A DNA stretch of 64,000 nucleotides, from NCBI RefSeq assembly GCF_000020685.1, contig NC_012526.1, positions 2,334,001-2,398,000 on the forward strand, read 5' to 3'. The notes beneath the pieces were generated by a model, which saw nothing but the letters and a program-made list of their open reading frames with translations, was not told the origin of the DNA and did not search any database. Shown here piece by piece: positions 30,271-39,294 of this stretch (positions are counted from its first letter, which is position 1; each line of letters begins with the position of its first letter). This DNA comes from Deinococcus deserti VCD115 (GTDB lineage: Bacteria > Deinococcota > Deinococci > Deinococcales > Deinococcaceae). The translations under genes and the position numbers were made by a program.

Positions 30271-32955
30271 TTAGCTGCTGGTGACGGCCAGAACTTCTTC
30301 TAAGGTGGTAATCCCGTAGAGGGCTTTGTCGATCCCGTCCTGACGAAGGGTTTTCATGCCGCTGAATTTGGTGGCCACGTCGCGGATCTCGGAAGCGTTC
30401 TTGCCTCCACCGATCGCGCGGCGGATTGGGTCGTCAATCACCATCAGTTCGTGAATCCCGGTCCGGCCTTTGTAGCCTGTCCCACCACAGCGGTTGCAGC
30501 CGGCTCCACGCATAAGTTGCGCGCCCAGAATGTCGTCCTCGGTGATGCCCAGGCGCCGCAAAACGTCCGGATCAGCGTTGGTGGGAGCCTTGCATTCCGG
30601 GCATACTCGGCGCACCAGACGCTGGGCAAGCACCCCGACCACAGACGCACCGATGTTGAAGTGCTCCACCCCCATCTCCTCCAGGCGGGTAATCGCGCCA
30701 GGAGCGTCGTTGGTGTGCAGCGTGGCCAAGACCAGGTGGCCGGTCAGCGCCGCTTCCACAGCAATCTTGGCCGTCTCGCCGTCACGGATTTCCCCCACGA
30801 AGATGATGTCGGGGTCCTGACGCAGGAAGGCGCGCAGCGCGCGGGCGAAGGTCAGGCCCGCCACCGGGTTGACCTGTGACTGCACGATGCCCGGAATCTC
30901 GTATTCGACCGGATCCTCGATGGTGGTGGTGTTTTTCTCGGGGCGGGCAATGCGTTTCAGGGTGCTGAAGCTGGTAAAGGACTTGCCCGAGCCGGTCGGA
31001 CCAGTCACCAGGAAGATGCCGTTGGGCTTCTCGATCACGTCCAGGTAGCGCTGCATGTTGTACGCGGAAAACCCCAGGTTCTCGACCTCGGGAATGTTGC
31101 TGGCCTTCTGCAGCAGACGCATCACAGCTTTCTCCCCGTACACCGTGGGCAGGGTGGACAGACGCAGATCGATATCGATGCTGCCTTTCTTGAACCGCAC
31201 GCGGCCGTCCTGCGGCACCCGCCGTTCGGAGATGTCAAGGTTGCCCATGATTTTGATACGCGCCAGGATGCTCTGTGAGCTGCCTTTGGGCAGTTCCGGC
31301 TGCTCACGCAGCACTCCATCTACCCGGTAGCGTACACGCAGCGAGGTCTCGGTGGGCTCGATGTGAATGTCGCTGGCTTCCTGTAGCGCCGCTTCACGGA
31401 TCAGGTTGTCCACGACGCGGACCACGGCGTTGTCGTCCAGGCCAGCCGATAGGTCCATATCATCATTGCGCTTGGCTTCCCGTTCGCGCTTGTTGGATTC
31501 CTGCACCAGTTTCTGGTTCAGGTCGGCCATGTCGCGGTTGCCGTAGTACCGCTCGATCAGGCGGGTGATGTCCTTTTCGGCCATGACCGCTGGAATCACG
31601 TCACGACCCGTAATGAGCTTCAGGTCGTCGAGCGCAAACACGTTGCGGGGGTCCTTCATGGCCACGACCAGCGATTCGCCCTGGAAACGCACCGGGATCA
31701 CGCCATAGCGCCGCGCGGTAGGTTCAGGAATCAGAGAAGCCACGCCGGCGTCCGGTGGGTTCTGGACCGGGTCGAGAAACTCGTAGCCGAGCTGCGCAGC
31801 CAGTGAGCGCGCCAGCATTTCCGGACTGAGTTTGCCCGACTGCACCAGGGTATCTTCCAGACGCCCGCCCCCGGAATTCTGTTTCTGCAGAGCACTATGA
31901 ATTTCATCAGTACTGGCAAACCCAAGCTCCAGGATCACCTCCCCCAGCGGCTTGACCTTGCCCTCGCGCGACTGCACGTTGAGCGCCTCACGCAGCTGCG
32001 CACGCGAGAGCAGGCCCTGCTGGACCATCTGCTCGCCCAGCCGCCCACGCTGTGGGTAGAAACGCTCGATCAGCGCGTCCACGTCGGCGGGGCGGGCCAG
32101 AACCAGTTGAACACTGCGGCCCACCAGGGCCTCGATGTCCTCGCGCTTGCGGGAGTCGCTGGTTACGATCGTCACACCCTGCGCGGTTTCATCCACCGGC
32201 ACGGCATTCAGGCGCAGGGCGTCTGCCCGCAGCATGCTGCCCAGCACATCCTCTGTCGGACTGAAGGCACTGGTGTCATTGATAAACGGCACCCCAATCT
32301 GATCAGCCAGGGTCTCATACAGCTGCTTTTCTGTGATGGCCTTCTGGGCCACCAGGGTGATTCCGAGTGGCTCGCCGGTCTGCTGCTGGGCGTCCAGCGC
32401 CTGCTGCAACTGCAGGTCCGTGATCAGCCCACGTGCAACCAGGCGCTGGCCCAGCATGCCTCCACCGCTGTTGCCTGACTCGGGCAGATCATCCGGCGAA
32501 ACCGCTGTCAGGTTCAGCTCGGGATAGTAGGTGGCAATGGCCCACAGAATCTGGTCACGCATGGCCTGGTAGGGCTCGATGTTGAGGTTGCTGTCGTCTT
32601 CCAGTGACTCGATGGCCAGGCTTGACAGCGGGTCCACGAGGGCCACCCGCAACGTGCCGCCCTCCACAGCAAATGGAAACGCCTGATGCGTCAGGGACGT
32701 CTGCGCCCGAATCATGCGCAGGGCTTCGGGATCAGGCGTGACGACCAGCAGGTTGACCAGCGGCAGACCCAGAGCTTCCTCAAGGGCGCGTGCGATACGT
32801 TTTTCGCCTACTACACCTGTGTCGATCAGAACGTCCGCGAGACGGCCACCAACCTCGGAATGCCGCACCAGAACTTTTTGCAGGTCGGTATCGTTGACGT
32901 ACCCCTGTTCGAGCAGAATGGCACCGAGGCGACGGTCACCAATTGAAAGAGCCAT
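30271..32955 (-). CDS. pilB: Type IV pilus assembly ATPase PilB (PilF-like, triple MshEN domains)
   Basis: 894 residues, the extension motor for pilus assembly and natural transformation. Three N-terminal MshEN/GspE-N repeats (RRLGAILLEQGYV, LGQRLVARGLI and LGEQMVQQGLL with their partners) precede the ATPase, as in Thermus PilF where such domains bind c-di-GMP. The ATPase has GPTGSGKSFT (Thr replaced by Phe after KS), TIEDPVEYEIPG, DPDIIFVGEIRD, TLHTNDAPGA and a tetracysteine zinc site CPEC...CNRCGG. GGAGG is 5 nt from the ATG. Upstream gene of pilT. Confidence 0.96.
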   Translation of the reverse strand: MALSIGDRRLGAILLEQGYVNDTDLQKVLVRHSEVGGRLADVLIDTGVVGEKRIARALEEALGLPLVNLLVVTPDPEALRMIRAQTSLTHQAFPFAVEGGTLRVALVDPLSSLAIESLEDDSNLNIEPYQAMRDQILWAIATYYPELNLTAVSPDDLPESGNSGGGMLGQRLVARGLITDLQLQQALDAQQQTGEPLGITLVAQKAITEKQLYETLADQIGVPFINDTSAFSPTEDVLGSMLRADALRLNAVPVDETAQGVTIVTSDSRKREDIEALVGRSVQLVLARPADVDALIERFYPQRGRLGEQMVQQGLLSRAQLREALNVQSREGKVKPLGEVILELGFASTDEIHSALQKQNSGGGRLEDTLVQSGKLSPEMLARSLAAQLGYEFLDPVQNPPDAGVASLIPEPTARRYGVIPVRFQGESLVVAMKDPRNVFALDDLKLITGRDVIPAVMAEKDITRLIERYYGNRDMADLNQKLVQESNKREREAKRNDDMDLSAGLDDNAVVRVVDNLIREAALQEASDIHIEPTETSLRVRYRVDGVLREQPELPKGSSQSILARIKIMGNLDISERRVPQDGRVRFKKGSIDIDLRLSTLPTVYGEKAVMRLLQKASNIPEVENLGFSAYNMQRYLDVIEKPNGIFLVTGPTGSGKSFTSFSTLKRIARPEKNTTTIEDPVEYEIPGIVQSQVNPVAGLTFARALRAFLRQDPDIIFVGEIRDGETAKIAVEAALTGHLVLATLHTNDAPGAITRLEEMGVEHFNIGASVVGVLAQRLVRRVCPECKAPTNADPDVLRRLGITEDDILGAQLMRGAGCNRCGGTGYKGRTGIHELMVIDDPIRRAIGGGKNASEIRDVATKFSGMKTLRQDGIDKALYGITTLEEVLAVTSS

Positions 32956-33029
32956 GCTGTTCCTCCATGTGAATGAGCGGTAAGAGTACGGGATACGTCA
33001 TCGTGAAGCCCAGCGGGCCGAAGGCGGAG

Positions 33030-33530
33030 TCAGGGATTCCAGTCATGGCCATACCGTCTCAGGACGGCGCGCTCCAGGGTGCGGGCCGCGCGGGTGTGCG
33101 GAAGGGCGTTGCTGATCAGGGGACGCACCAGCACGGTATGCAGGCCGCAGAGGTTTCCGCCCAGCACGTCGGTGAAGAGCTGGTCGCCCACCATGCCGAC
33201 CTCGGTGGGCGGCAGTTGCAGCTCTGCCACCGCCCGCCGGTAAGCACGGGGGCTGGGTTTGCCAGCCATGCCGACTCCTGCAAATCCCAGCTTGTCCAGC
33301 CAGAAGGCCGCACGCCGGCCCGTGGCATTGCTGAGCAGGTACAGGCGGATACCAGCCTGACGCAGTTCGCTGGCCCAGCGCATCATGTCGTGAACCTCGT
33401 CGTAGCTGCCGTAAGGCACCAGAGTGTTGTCCAGGTCCAGCAGCAGCCCCCGCAGCCCGCGCACCTCCAGGAATTCAGGGGTGATCTGCGTGATGTGGTC
33501 AATCACGTCGTCGGGGCGGAGCAGGCTCAT
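33030..33530 (-). CDS. YqeG-type HAD-IIIA phosphatase
   Basis: 166-residue HAD hydrolase related to YqeG/PGP. Catalytic DLDNTLVPYG (nucleophile and acid aspartates), LLSNATGRR (motif 2), GKPSPRAYRRA (Lys of motif 3) and MVGDQLFTDVLGGN (metal acids). The substrate is not known; phosphatidylglycerophosphate phosphatase activity occurs in some relatives. The ATG at 33530 overlaps the upstream pgeF stop (ATGA), which decides against a start 42 nt earlier. Confidence 0.9.
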   Translation of the reverse strand: MSLLRPDDVIDHITQITPEFLEVRGLRGLLLDLDNTLVPYGSYDEVHDMMRWASELRQAGIRLYLLSNATGRRAAFWLDKLGFAGVGMAGKPSPRAYRRAVAELQLPPTEVGMVGDQLFTDVLGGNLCGLHTVLVRPLISNALPHTRAARTLERAVLRRYGHDWNP

Positions 33531-34315
33531 GCCTGCACCTCTGCGGGCAGCCTGCGCCCGATCACGGCCCACATTCGCCCGGTGCGGCCTGCGTCGCGGC
33601 GGTAGGAGTAGAAGTCCTCTTCAGTCGAGCAGCGTCCGCTGAGCCATACGTTGCCTTCGGGGACGCCCGCCTCACGCAGTACGCTGAGGTTGGCCGCGGC
33701 GAGATCAAGGTGCACCCTCCCATTGTTCAGCACGACTGCGTGGCCCAGACCAGCCTTCTGAAATTGCCCTGCCAGTTCCGGGCTGACCTCGTACCGTGCT
33801 CCGCAGATGCCGGGGCCTACGGCGACCTTCAGGCGTTCCGGGACAGCGCCCAGCCGTGTCATGGCCTGCACGGTATACGCGGCAATGCGCCCCAGCGTGC
33901 CCTTCCAGCCGGCATGGGCCGCCCCAATAACTCCGGCGTGCGGGTCTTCAAACAGAATCGGGTAGCAGTCTGCGGTACCGATGGTCAGCAGCACACCGCT
34001 TCTGTCCGTGACCAGCGCGTCGCCGGTCCACAGACCCGGACCCTGGGCGGTGATCACGTCGGTGCCGTGTACCTGGGTCAGGCGGGCGTAGGACTCCGGG
34101 GAAAAGCCCAGGGCCGCCCCAAGGCGCCGCCGGTTTTCCATGACAGCCTGAGCATCGTCTTCACGGTCGTCGAGATTCAGGCCACCTTGGCTCAGATTGC
34201 GGTGTGAGGCACCAAAAACACCAGTCGACACCCCGCCTGCGCGCGTGGTAAAAGCGTGCGGCGCCAGAAGATGAGGAGCGCGGAGCAGCATCAGGATTTC
34301 AGTATCGGCGCTCAT
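33527..34315 (-). CDS. pgeF: Peptidoglycan editing factor PgeF (YfiH family, laccase domain)
   Basis: 262-residue YfiH-family protein with the copper/zinc multi-ligand site: FTTRAGGVSTGVF at the N-terminus, LTQVHGTDV, DALVTDRSGVLLTIGTADCYPI (metal Cys), GVIGAAHAGWKG (metal His) and GPGICGARYEV. Family members correct L-Ser mis-incorporated in peptidoglycan stem peptides, and others act on purine nucleosides. GGGGA precedes the ATG at 34315. Operon with the YqeG-type gene through a 4-nt overlap; divergent from fabI. Confidence 0.93.
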   Translation of the reverse strand: MSADTEILMLLRAPHLLAPHAFTTRAGGVSTGVFGASHRNLSQGGLNLDDREDDAQAVMENRRRLGAALGFSPESYARLTQVHGTDVITAQGPGLWTGDALVTDRSGVLLTIGTADCYPILFEDPHAGVIGAAHAGWKGTLGRIAAYTVQAMTRLGAVPERLKVAVGPGICGARYEVSPELAGQFQKAGLGHAVVLNNGRVHLDLAAANLSVLREAGVPEGNVWLSGRCSTEEDFYSYRRDAGRTGRMWAVIGRRLPAEVQA

Positions 34316-34419
34316 GTCTTCCCCGATTCTGACTGTTCGGCATGAGGGGCGCAGTGAAGGGATACAGAATGCGGCCCGGCAGCTTGCACCGGCTTCAGCC
34401 ATCCGGCGGCTCACGCTGC

Positions 34420-34425
34420 TAGAGT
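34420..34425 (+). promoter_or_regulatory. -10 box, leaderless start of fabI
   Basis: TAGAGT ends 7 nt before the ATG at 34433. Confidence 0.55.
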
Positions 34426-34432
34426 CACGGTC

Positions 34433-35215
34433 ATGAGTGTGAGCGTTGACCTTTCCAGCAAGACGGCCCTGGTGATGGGCGTGGCCAATTCCCGCAGCCT
34501 GGGTTGGGCCATTGCCGAGCAGCTGCTGAAGGCCGGAGCCCGCGTGGGCTTTTCTTACCAGGGCGAGCGGCTGCAGGGCGAACTGCAGAAGCTGACGGCG
34601 GGGTACGAAAACACCTGGATCCAGCAGGCTGACGCCACCAACGAGGACGAGATGACGGCCCTCTTCGCCCGCGTGAAAGAGGAATTCGGGCAACTGGACA
34701 TCCTGGTGCACTCGATTGCTTTTGCTCCGCGCAGCGCTATGGAGGGCCGCTTCCTCGACACCACACCAGAAGACTGGAACACCGCCCTGACCGTCAGTGC
34801 CTACACGCTGGTGTCGGCGGCACGTCATGCAGAGCCTCTGCTGCGCGACGGATCGAGCATCGTAAGCCTGACCTACCACGCCTCGCAGCAGGTCGTACCC
34901 AAGTACAACGTGATGGGCGTGGCCAAAGCGGCGCTGGAAGCGGCCACACGCTACCTGGCCGCCGACTTCGGCGAGCGCGAGATCCGCGTCAACACCATCA
35001 GCGCCGGCCCCATGCGCACCATCGCGGCCCGCAGCATCCCGGGCTTCGGCGGGCTGTACGACAAAGGCGCGCGCAACGCAGCGTTTGGCCGCAACGCCAC
35101 CCCTGAAGAGGTCGGCAAACTGGCTCTGTTCCTGCTTTCGGACCTGGGCACCGGCGTGACCGGGCAGACGGTCTATGTCGACGCGGGTCTGAGCATCATG
35201 ACGGTCAAGGAGTAA
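34433..35215 (+). CDS. fabI: Enoyl-[acyl-carrier-protein] reductase (NADH) FabI
   Basis: 260-residue short-chain dehydrogenase that reduces enoyl-ACP in the last step of fatty-acid elongation. FabI pattern: VMGVANSRSLGWAIAEQL cofactor loop, ILVHSIAFAPRSAMEGRF, LTYHASQQVVPKYNVMGVAKAALEA (Tyr-x6-Tyr-x6-Lys catalytic spacing in loops), RVNTISAGPMRT and the C-terminal GQTVYVDAGLSIMT. Usual length. Single gene with leaderless promoter and strong terminator. Confidence 0.96.
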   Translation: MSVSVDLSSKTALVMGVANSRSLGWAIAEQLLKAGARVGFSYQGERLQGELQKLTAGYENTWIQQADATNEDEMTALFARVKEEFGQLDILVHSIAFAPRSAMEGRFLDTTPEDWNTALTVSAYTLVSAARHAEPLLRDGSSIVSLTYHASQQVVPKYNVMGVAKAALEAATRYLAADFGEREIRVNTISAGPMRTIAARSIPGFGGLYDKGARNAAFGRNATPEEVGKLALFLLSDLGTGVTGQTVYVDAGLSIMTVKE

Positions 35216-35229
35216 GGCCAAGTCTCTCT

Positions 35230-35267
35230 GCAGGCGGCCCGGGTGGAGCTCCACCCGGGCCGCCTGC
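35230..35267 (+). terminator. Long palindromic terminator after fabI
   Basis: A perfect 38-nt palindrome: 17-bp arms starting GCAGGCGGCCCGGG around a central AGCT. No U-tract, but very stable. Confidence 0.75.
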
Positions 35268-35296
35268 TCGTGCGGCGCACCATCGCCCAGCCCGGC

Positions 35297-35302
35297 TATC
35301 AT
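35297..35302 (+). promoter_or_regulatory. -10 box, leaderless start at 35310
   Basis: TATCAT ends 7 nt before the ATG. Confidence 0.6.
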
Positions 35303-35309
35303 CGGGGCC

Positions 35310-35723
35310 ATGAACCGGAAGGCCACAGCACTCGTGCTCCTGAACGCGCAGCGACATTATCTGGAAGAGCAGCCGGACGAGCCAGTACTGTCGCGGGTCT
35401 GGCAGACCCAGCTCCAGGCCGCGCGTGAAGCCGGTCATCTGATTGTGTTCGTCCAGTGGGACGGCCCCCCGGGCAGCTCGGGCGAAACCTTCTCCCGTGG
35501 CTGGGTCATCCATCCTGATCTGCGGGCCGAAGCCGGCGACCTGCGGGTACGCGCCACCTCGCCTGACGCCTTTAACAGCAGTGGCCTCGACATCCTGCTG
35601 CGCAGTCAAAGGGTAGAGACAGTGAATCTCCTGGCCCTGCCAGACAGTGAGGAAGGACAGGTCACTGCCCACACCGCACAGACGCTGGGCTACACGGTTC
35701 ATGCGGTTCTGACGCAGGCCTGA
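35310..35723 (+). CDS. Isochorismatase-fold protein lacking the catalytic triad
   Basis: 137 residues that follow the cysteine-hydrolase (isochorismatase-like) fold: ATALVLLNAQRHYLE (strand 1), GHLIVFVQWD, GWVIHPDLRAEAGD, SGLDILLRSQRVETVNLLAL, and TAHTAQTLGYTVHAVLTQA. The catalytic Asp of the first strand is Asn12, the Lys position (VxK) is Ala in VRATSPDAF, and the protein contains no cysteine at all. It is therefore a probable pseudoenzyme, or has another role such as binding. Shorter than usual (about 180). Leaderless start. Confidence 0.8.
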   Translation: MNRKATALVLLNAQRHYLEEQPDEPVLSRVWQTQLQAAREAGHLIVFVQWDGPPGSSGETFSRGWVIHPDLRAEAGDLRVRATSPDAFNSSGLDILLRSQRVETVNLLALPDSEEGQVTAHTAQTLGYTVHAVLTQA

Positions 35724-35769
35724 ACCTGAGATGGGTAGACGGGCGGTGTACTTTCCCTGCTCGTCTGGT

Positions 35770-35775
35770 TAAGCT
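35770..35775 (+). promoter_or_regulatory. -10 box, leaderless start of the IclR-family gene
   Basis: TAAGCT ends 6 nt before the GTG at 35782. Confidence 0.55.
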
Positions 35776-35781
35776 GGACAC

Positions 35782-36486
35782 GTGCTGTCCCTGCAAAAGG
35801 CCGCAAATATCCTTGGTGCCTTCAGTGCCGAACAACCCGAATGGGGTGTTCGGGCCCTGGCCGCCCATCTGCAGGTCCCCCGCGCCACTGCGCATGCGTA
35901 TCTGGCTGGTCTGACCGAAGCGGGGTTTCTGCGGCGGACGCCAGCCGGAAAATACCGGCTCTCATGGCATCTGGCGGAAATGGGCGCGCAGCTGACAGCC
36001 GCACTGCCGTGGTTTCCCGAGGCCCGCGCGCTGATCACCCGGCTGGCGCTGGAAGTGCAGTCGGTGGCCTTCCTGTGCGTTCTGGAAGGCGAGAACATTG
36101 TCGCTGCCATCCGCGAACGTCATCCCGACGCCGACATTGACATGCCATTGGACATTTACCTGCCAGCCACGGCGACCTCCAGTGGCAAGATTCTGTATGC
36201 CCACCTGGACCTGCAGCCGCGCAGTTTCGTGGCCTGCACCCAGAGCAGCATTACGACCATGGATGAATGGCGCACCGAAGTTGCGCGGGTCAAGCGGCTG
36301 GGATACGCCTACAGCATCGAGGAATGGATTCCCGGGCAGTGCACGCTGGGTGTTCCCTATTACCATGCCGACGGCGTGGTGGCGGCCATCGGCGTACAGA
36401 TGAGCGCCCAGCGCTACCTGCGCGAGGAAGCGAGCATCCGTCAGCGGGTACTGGATATCGTGCAGGAAGCTGAACTGATGGGTTGA
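35782..36486 (+). CDS. IclR-family transcriptional regulator
   Basis: 234 residues. N-terminal winged helix-turn-helix (LQKAANILGAFSAEQPEWGVRALAAHLQVPRATAHAYL in pieces; RTPAGKYRLSWHLAEMG wing) and the C-terminal IclR effector-binding domain (YLPATATSSGKILYAHL, GYAYSIEEWIPGQCTLGVPYYHADG, AIGVQMSAQRY). The LPA-x(4)-GK-x-LLA-type motif is conserved. Its target and ligand are unknown; no catabolic operon adjoins it. GTG start, leaderless. Confidence 0.93.
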   Translation: MLSLQKAANILGAFSAEQPEWGVRALAAHLQVPRATAHAYLAGLTEAGFLRRTPAGKYRLSWHLAEMGAQLTAALPWFPEARALITRLALEVQSVAFLCVLEGENIVAAIRERHPDADIDMPLDIYLPATATSSGKILYAHLDLQPRSFVACTQSSITTMDEWRTEVARVKRLGYAYSIEEWIPGQCTLGVPYYHADGVVAAIGVQMSAQRYLREEASIRQRVLDIVQEAELMG

Positions 36487-36512
36487 GCCGGAAGCAGGCT
36501 CCCGGCGCTGCT

Positions 36513-38207
36513 TCAGCCCAGGGCCTTGACATCCGCCTGCAAGGACTCCAGCCGGGCGCGCAGTTCGGCGGCGCGGGTCTGGGCGGCGGCCAGACGCACC
36601 TGCTCCTGCTCGGTAAAGCGGGTGTAGGGGCTGATCGCATCCCGTAAGCGTGCGTCGGCGCGTTCCTGCTCGCGTTCGTATTCGCGCCGCACGATCTGTT
36701 CCAGGGCAGAGCGCAGGTCACTGACCTTCTGACGCAGCTGCCGGTGGGCCTGCAGGCGTTTGTTGGGCAGCACGAACAGCCCCAGGCTGCCCAGCGTCAG
36801 GCCAGCCAGGATGCCGCCGGTGAAGTCCAGCGCCGAGGCCCCGATCAATGCGCCGACTCCGGCCCCGATGCCAATTCCCCCGGCCAGGCCGCCTACTGCA
36901 CCCTTCATGGCGTCCTCAGCGTCACGGGAAAGCTGTCGGCCGAGTTCCTGCTGGGTGGTGTTTTCCAGATGGTCGCGCGCCGAGCCGGCAATGCCCTCCA
37001 GCAGCGCACCCCGGTCATAGGAAAAGCGGGTGCGGGCCACCTCGTTGCTGGGCTGGCGGCGGATCAGGAACGCCTGGACATCCTCCCAGAAGTGCAGGTT
37101 GGCCTCCACGAAGCGGTCGATCATGTTGCCGAACTGCCGGTCAATGGCTTCCGGCAGGTCACCGACGGCCTCACGCCTGAACTCGTCTTCAATGACACGG
37201 CTGTTGATCAGGCCGCGCAGGTTGGAAAAACGCAGTTTGTCGTCGATAAAGCGGTCGGCCCGCACCTCGAATTCGCTCAGCAGCCGCCCTATCCGGTTGA
37301 GCTGCCCGTCCAGTTCCCCCAGCATGGTTTCGCGGTGATGTTCGCGCTGGGCTTCAAGGTCGCGCAACACCCCCAGGTCCTCGGTCAGGGTGCGCCGGGC
37401 GGCGTCTGCACGCGCTTCCTCGCCACTGAGCAGTTCGCCGGTCGTGGCGAGCGGATTGGCCAGCTTCAGCCGGGTGCGCTCGGTTTCCGAGAGCCGCATC
37501 TTCAGGATTTCACGCAAAGCGAGGAACCCCGGGTCGCCGCCGCGCTGCTCACCGCGCGCACTGATCAACAGCACCGGTGGGGTCAGCCCCAGTACGCCCC
37601 GCGCGCCATTTTCGACGAACTCACGGACCTGTGACTTCTGCTCGGTGGTCTCCAGGAGGTCGGCCTTGTTGACCACCATGATGACCTGCCGCCCCCAGCG
37701 TGCGGCCAGAGACAGGAACTGCCGCTCGGACTCGGTAAAGGGCCGGTCGGCGCTCGTCAGGAACAGCACCAGATCCGCCCGGGGCAGAAAACCTTCGGTG
37801 AGCGCCTGATGCTGGCGGATGATCGCATTGGTGCCGGGTGTGTCCACCAGCGCCACCCCTTCGAGGCTGGGCAGCGGATAGGTGAGGCGGCTGACAAAGG
37901 GATCACGCGTGGGCTCCATCTGTCCGGGCTGCTCGCCGTGCACCAGCACGTAGATACGGTCGGTGGTGGGCGTGACACCCTCGGGCAGCACCTGGGCTCC
38001 CAGCAGGGCGTTGACGAAGCTGCTCTTGCCGGCGTTGAACTCCCCGACCACGACCAGCAGGAAGGTTTCATCCAGGGCGCGCGCCGCCGTGCGGGCGTGC
38101 TCCAGCGCCTCGGGCGGAGCTCCATGCACCTCCAGGAAGGCCTGCACGTCGCTCAGCAACACCCGTTCACGGGAAAGAAGGTCCTGCACGCGGTCAGAGA
38201 CGAGCAT
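36513..38207 (-). CDS. Bacterial dynamin-like GTPase
   Basis: 564 residues. G domain with GEFNAGKSSFVNALLG (G1), a threonine-rich switch I (GVTPTTDRI), DTPGTNAI (G3), VVNKADLLE (G4); a long helical middle/GED-like region with coiled coils; and, near the C-terminus, a Gly/Ala-rich hydrophobic hairpin (residues about 445-490, GGLAGGIGIGAGVGALIG, ILAGLTLGSLGLFVLP) that likely inserts in the membrane. Related bacterial dynamins remodel or protect membranes. GGAGG sits 4 nt from the ATG. Single gene, convergent with iclR. Confidence 0.9.
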   Translation of the reverse strand: MLVSDRVQDLLSRERVLLSDVQAFLEVHGAPPEALEHARTAARALDETFLLVVVGEFNAGKSSFVNALLGAQVLPEGVTPTTDRIYVLVHGEQPGQMEPTRDPFVSRLTYPLPSLEGVALVDTPGTNAIIRQHQALTEGFLPRADLVLFLTSADRPFTESERQFLSLAARWGRQVIMVVNKADLLETTEQKSQVREFVENGARGVLGLTPPVLLISARGEQRGGDPGFLALREILKMRLSETERTRLKLANPLATTGELLSGEEARADAARRTLTEDLGVLRDLEAQREHHRETMLGELDGQLNRIGRLLSEFEVRADRFIDDKLRFSNLRGLINSRVIEDEFRREAVGDLPEAIDRQFGNMIDRFVEANLHFWEDVQAFLIRRQPSNEVARTRFSYDRGALLEGIAGSARDHLENTTQQELGRQLSRDAEDAMKGAVGGLAGGIGIGAGVGALIGASALDFTGGILAGLTLGSLGLFVLPNKRLQAHRQLRQKVSDLRSALEQIVRREYEREQERADARLRDAISPYTRFTEQEQVRLAAAQTRAAELRARLESLQADVKALG

Positions 38208-38321
38208 ATGTCCTCCAGCCTACCCGCGCAGAGCGCGACGGACCTTAGCGTTTCGTGCACGGAAGGGACAGTCCGGCGCAGCACGTCCAATCATGTCGCT
38301 TTATTTTTTACAGTATTAGGC

Positions 38322-38327
38322 TAAAGT
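38322..38327 (+). promoter_or_regulatory. -10 box, leaderless start of the acyltransferase gene
   Basis: TAAAGT ends 7 nt before the ATG at 38335. Confidence 0.55.
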
Positions 38328-38334
38328 GGCACCT

Positions 38335-39225
38335 ATGACGTGGCTCAAGCCTGTACACATTGACACGGGCGCGCAGGCGACCTTCAGCGAGTTCCTGCAG
38401 GACCTCGAGGCCCGGCTCCTCGATCCCGCCACGGACCGCCACGTGCTGACCCGCGACCTGCTGGCCCAGATCATGTATGCCCGCAGCTACCCCGACCTGC
38501 TGGCCGACGCGCCGCTGGCAGCCCTGAACCTCGACCCCCGCAACGTCACGTTTGAGGCCGAGTACTACATGGCCACCGACGCCGAGAAGTTTGCGGCTGT
38601 CAAGCCTCTGCTGTGGCTGTGGAAAAGCCTCGACATGACGCCTATGGGCCAGAATCCGGTGACCGGCATTCCGGTGCGCCGGTTGCTGGCCGAGCGGATC
38701 TTCAAGCGGGTGGGGCGCAACTTCAAGTGCTGGCAGAACGTGGAATTCAGCGTCGGGTACAACATGGAGGTCGGAGACGATGTCGTCGTGCACCGCCATG
38801 TCCTGCTGGACGATATCGGGGGCATCGAGCTGCACGACGGGGCGAGCATCAGCGACTACGTGAACGTGTACAGCCACACCCACAGCGTGCTCGACGGCCC
38901 GGACGTGACGCTGCGCCGGACCGTGATCGGGCGCGGCGCGCGCATCACGTACCACAGCACCATCCTGGCTGGCAGCGTGGTCAGTGATGACGCCATGCTG
39001 GCCACCCACGCCCTGCTGCGCGGAGACATTCCGCCGCACGGTATCGCCATGGGGATTCCGGCCCGCACGACCCGCTACAAGGTGCGTCCGAAACAGGAAA
39101 TCCATGTCGATGCCCGGACCCACCCGCATGACGCCGGTCGAAAGGCCAACCCGCAGTTTCCTGATCCCACACCCAACCAGACCAGCACATCCGCAGAGAC
39201 TGACCTGGTGACCAACGAACGCTGA
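38335..39225 (+). CDS. Hexapeptide-repeat acyltransferase
   Basis: 296 residues. The C-terminal half is a left-handed beta-helix acyltransferase: GYNMEVGDDVVVHRHVLLDD, GGIELHDGASISDYVNVYSHTHSVLDG (catalytic His in SHTH), TVIGRGARITYHSTILAGSVVSDDAMLATHALLRGDIPPHGIAMGIPAR (split by turns). The N-terminal 110 residues are helical and not recognised. The build suggests an O-acetyltransferase of the maltose/galactoside type acting on sugars or lipids. A Ser/Thr/Pro-rich tail ends the protein. ATG 38335 is chosen over GTG 38326 because of the TAAAGT box. Confidence 0.88.
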   Translation: MTWLKPVHIDTGAQATFSEFLQDLEARLLDPATDRHVLTRDLLAQIMYARSYPDLLADAPLAALNLDPRNVTFEAEYYMATDAEKFAAVKPLLWLWKSLDMTPMGQNPVTGIPVRRLLAERIFKRVGRNFKCWQNVEFSVGYNMEVGDDVVVHRHVLLDDIGGIELHDGASISDYVNVYSHTHSVLDGPDVTLRRTVIGRGARITYHSTILAGSVVSDDAMLATHALLRGDIPPHGIAMGIPARTTRYKVRPKQEIHVDARTHPHDAGRKANPQFPDPTPNQTSTSAETDLVTNER

Positions 39226-39245
39226 AGCATCTGCCTCTTCGTATG

Positions 39246-39294
39246 GCAGCAAGAAATGGACCCGGGAGCTTTCCCTGGGTCCATTTCTTGCTGC
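39246..39294. terminator. Bidirectional terminator between convergent genes
   Basis: An 18-bp perfect stem, GCAGCAAGAAATGGACCC and its complement, around a 13-nt loop. The A/T-rich outer arms provide a U-tract in both directions. It abuts the stop of the minus-strand gene at 39295. Confidence 0.88.
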
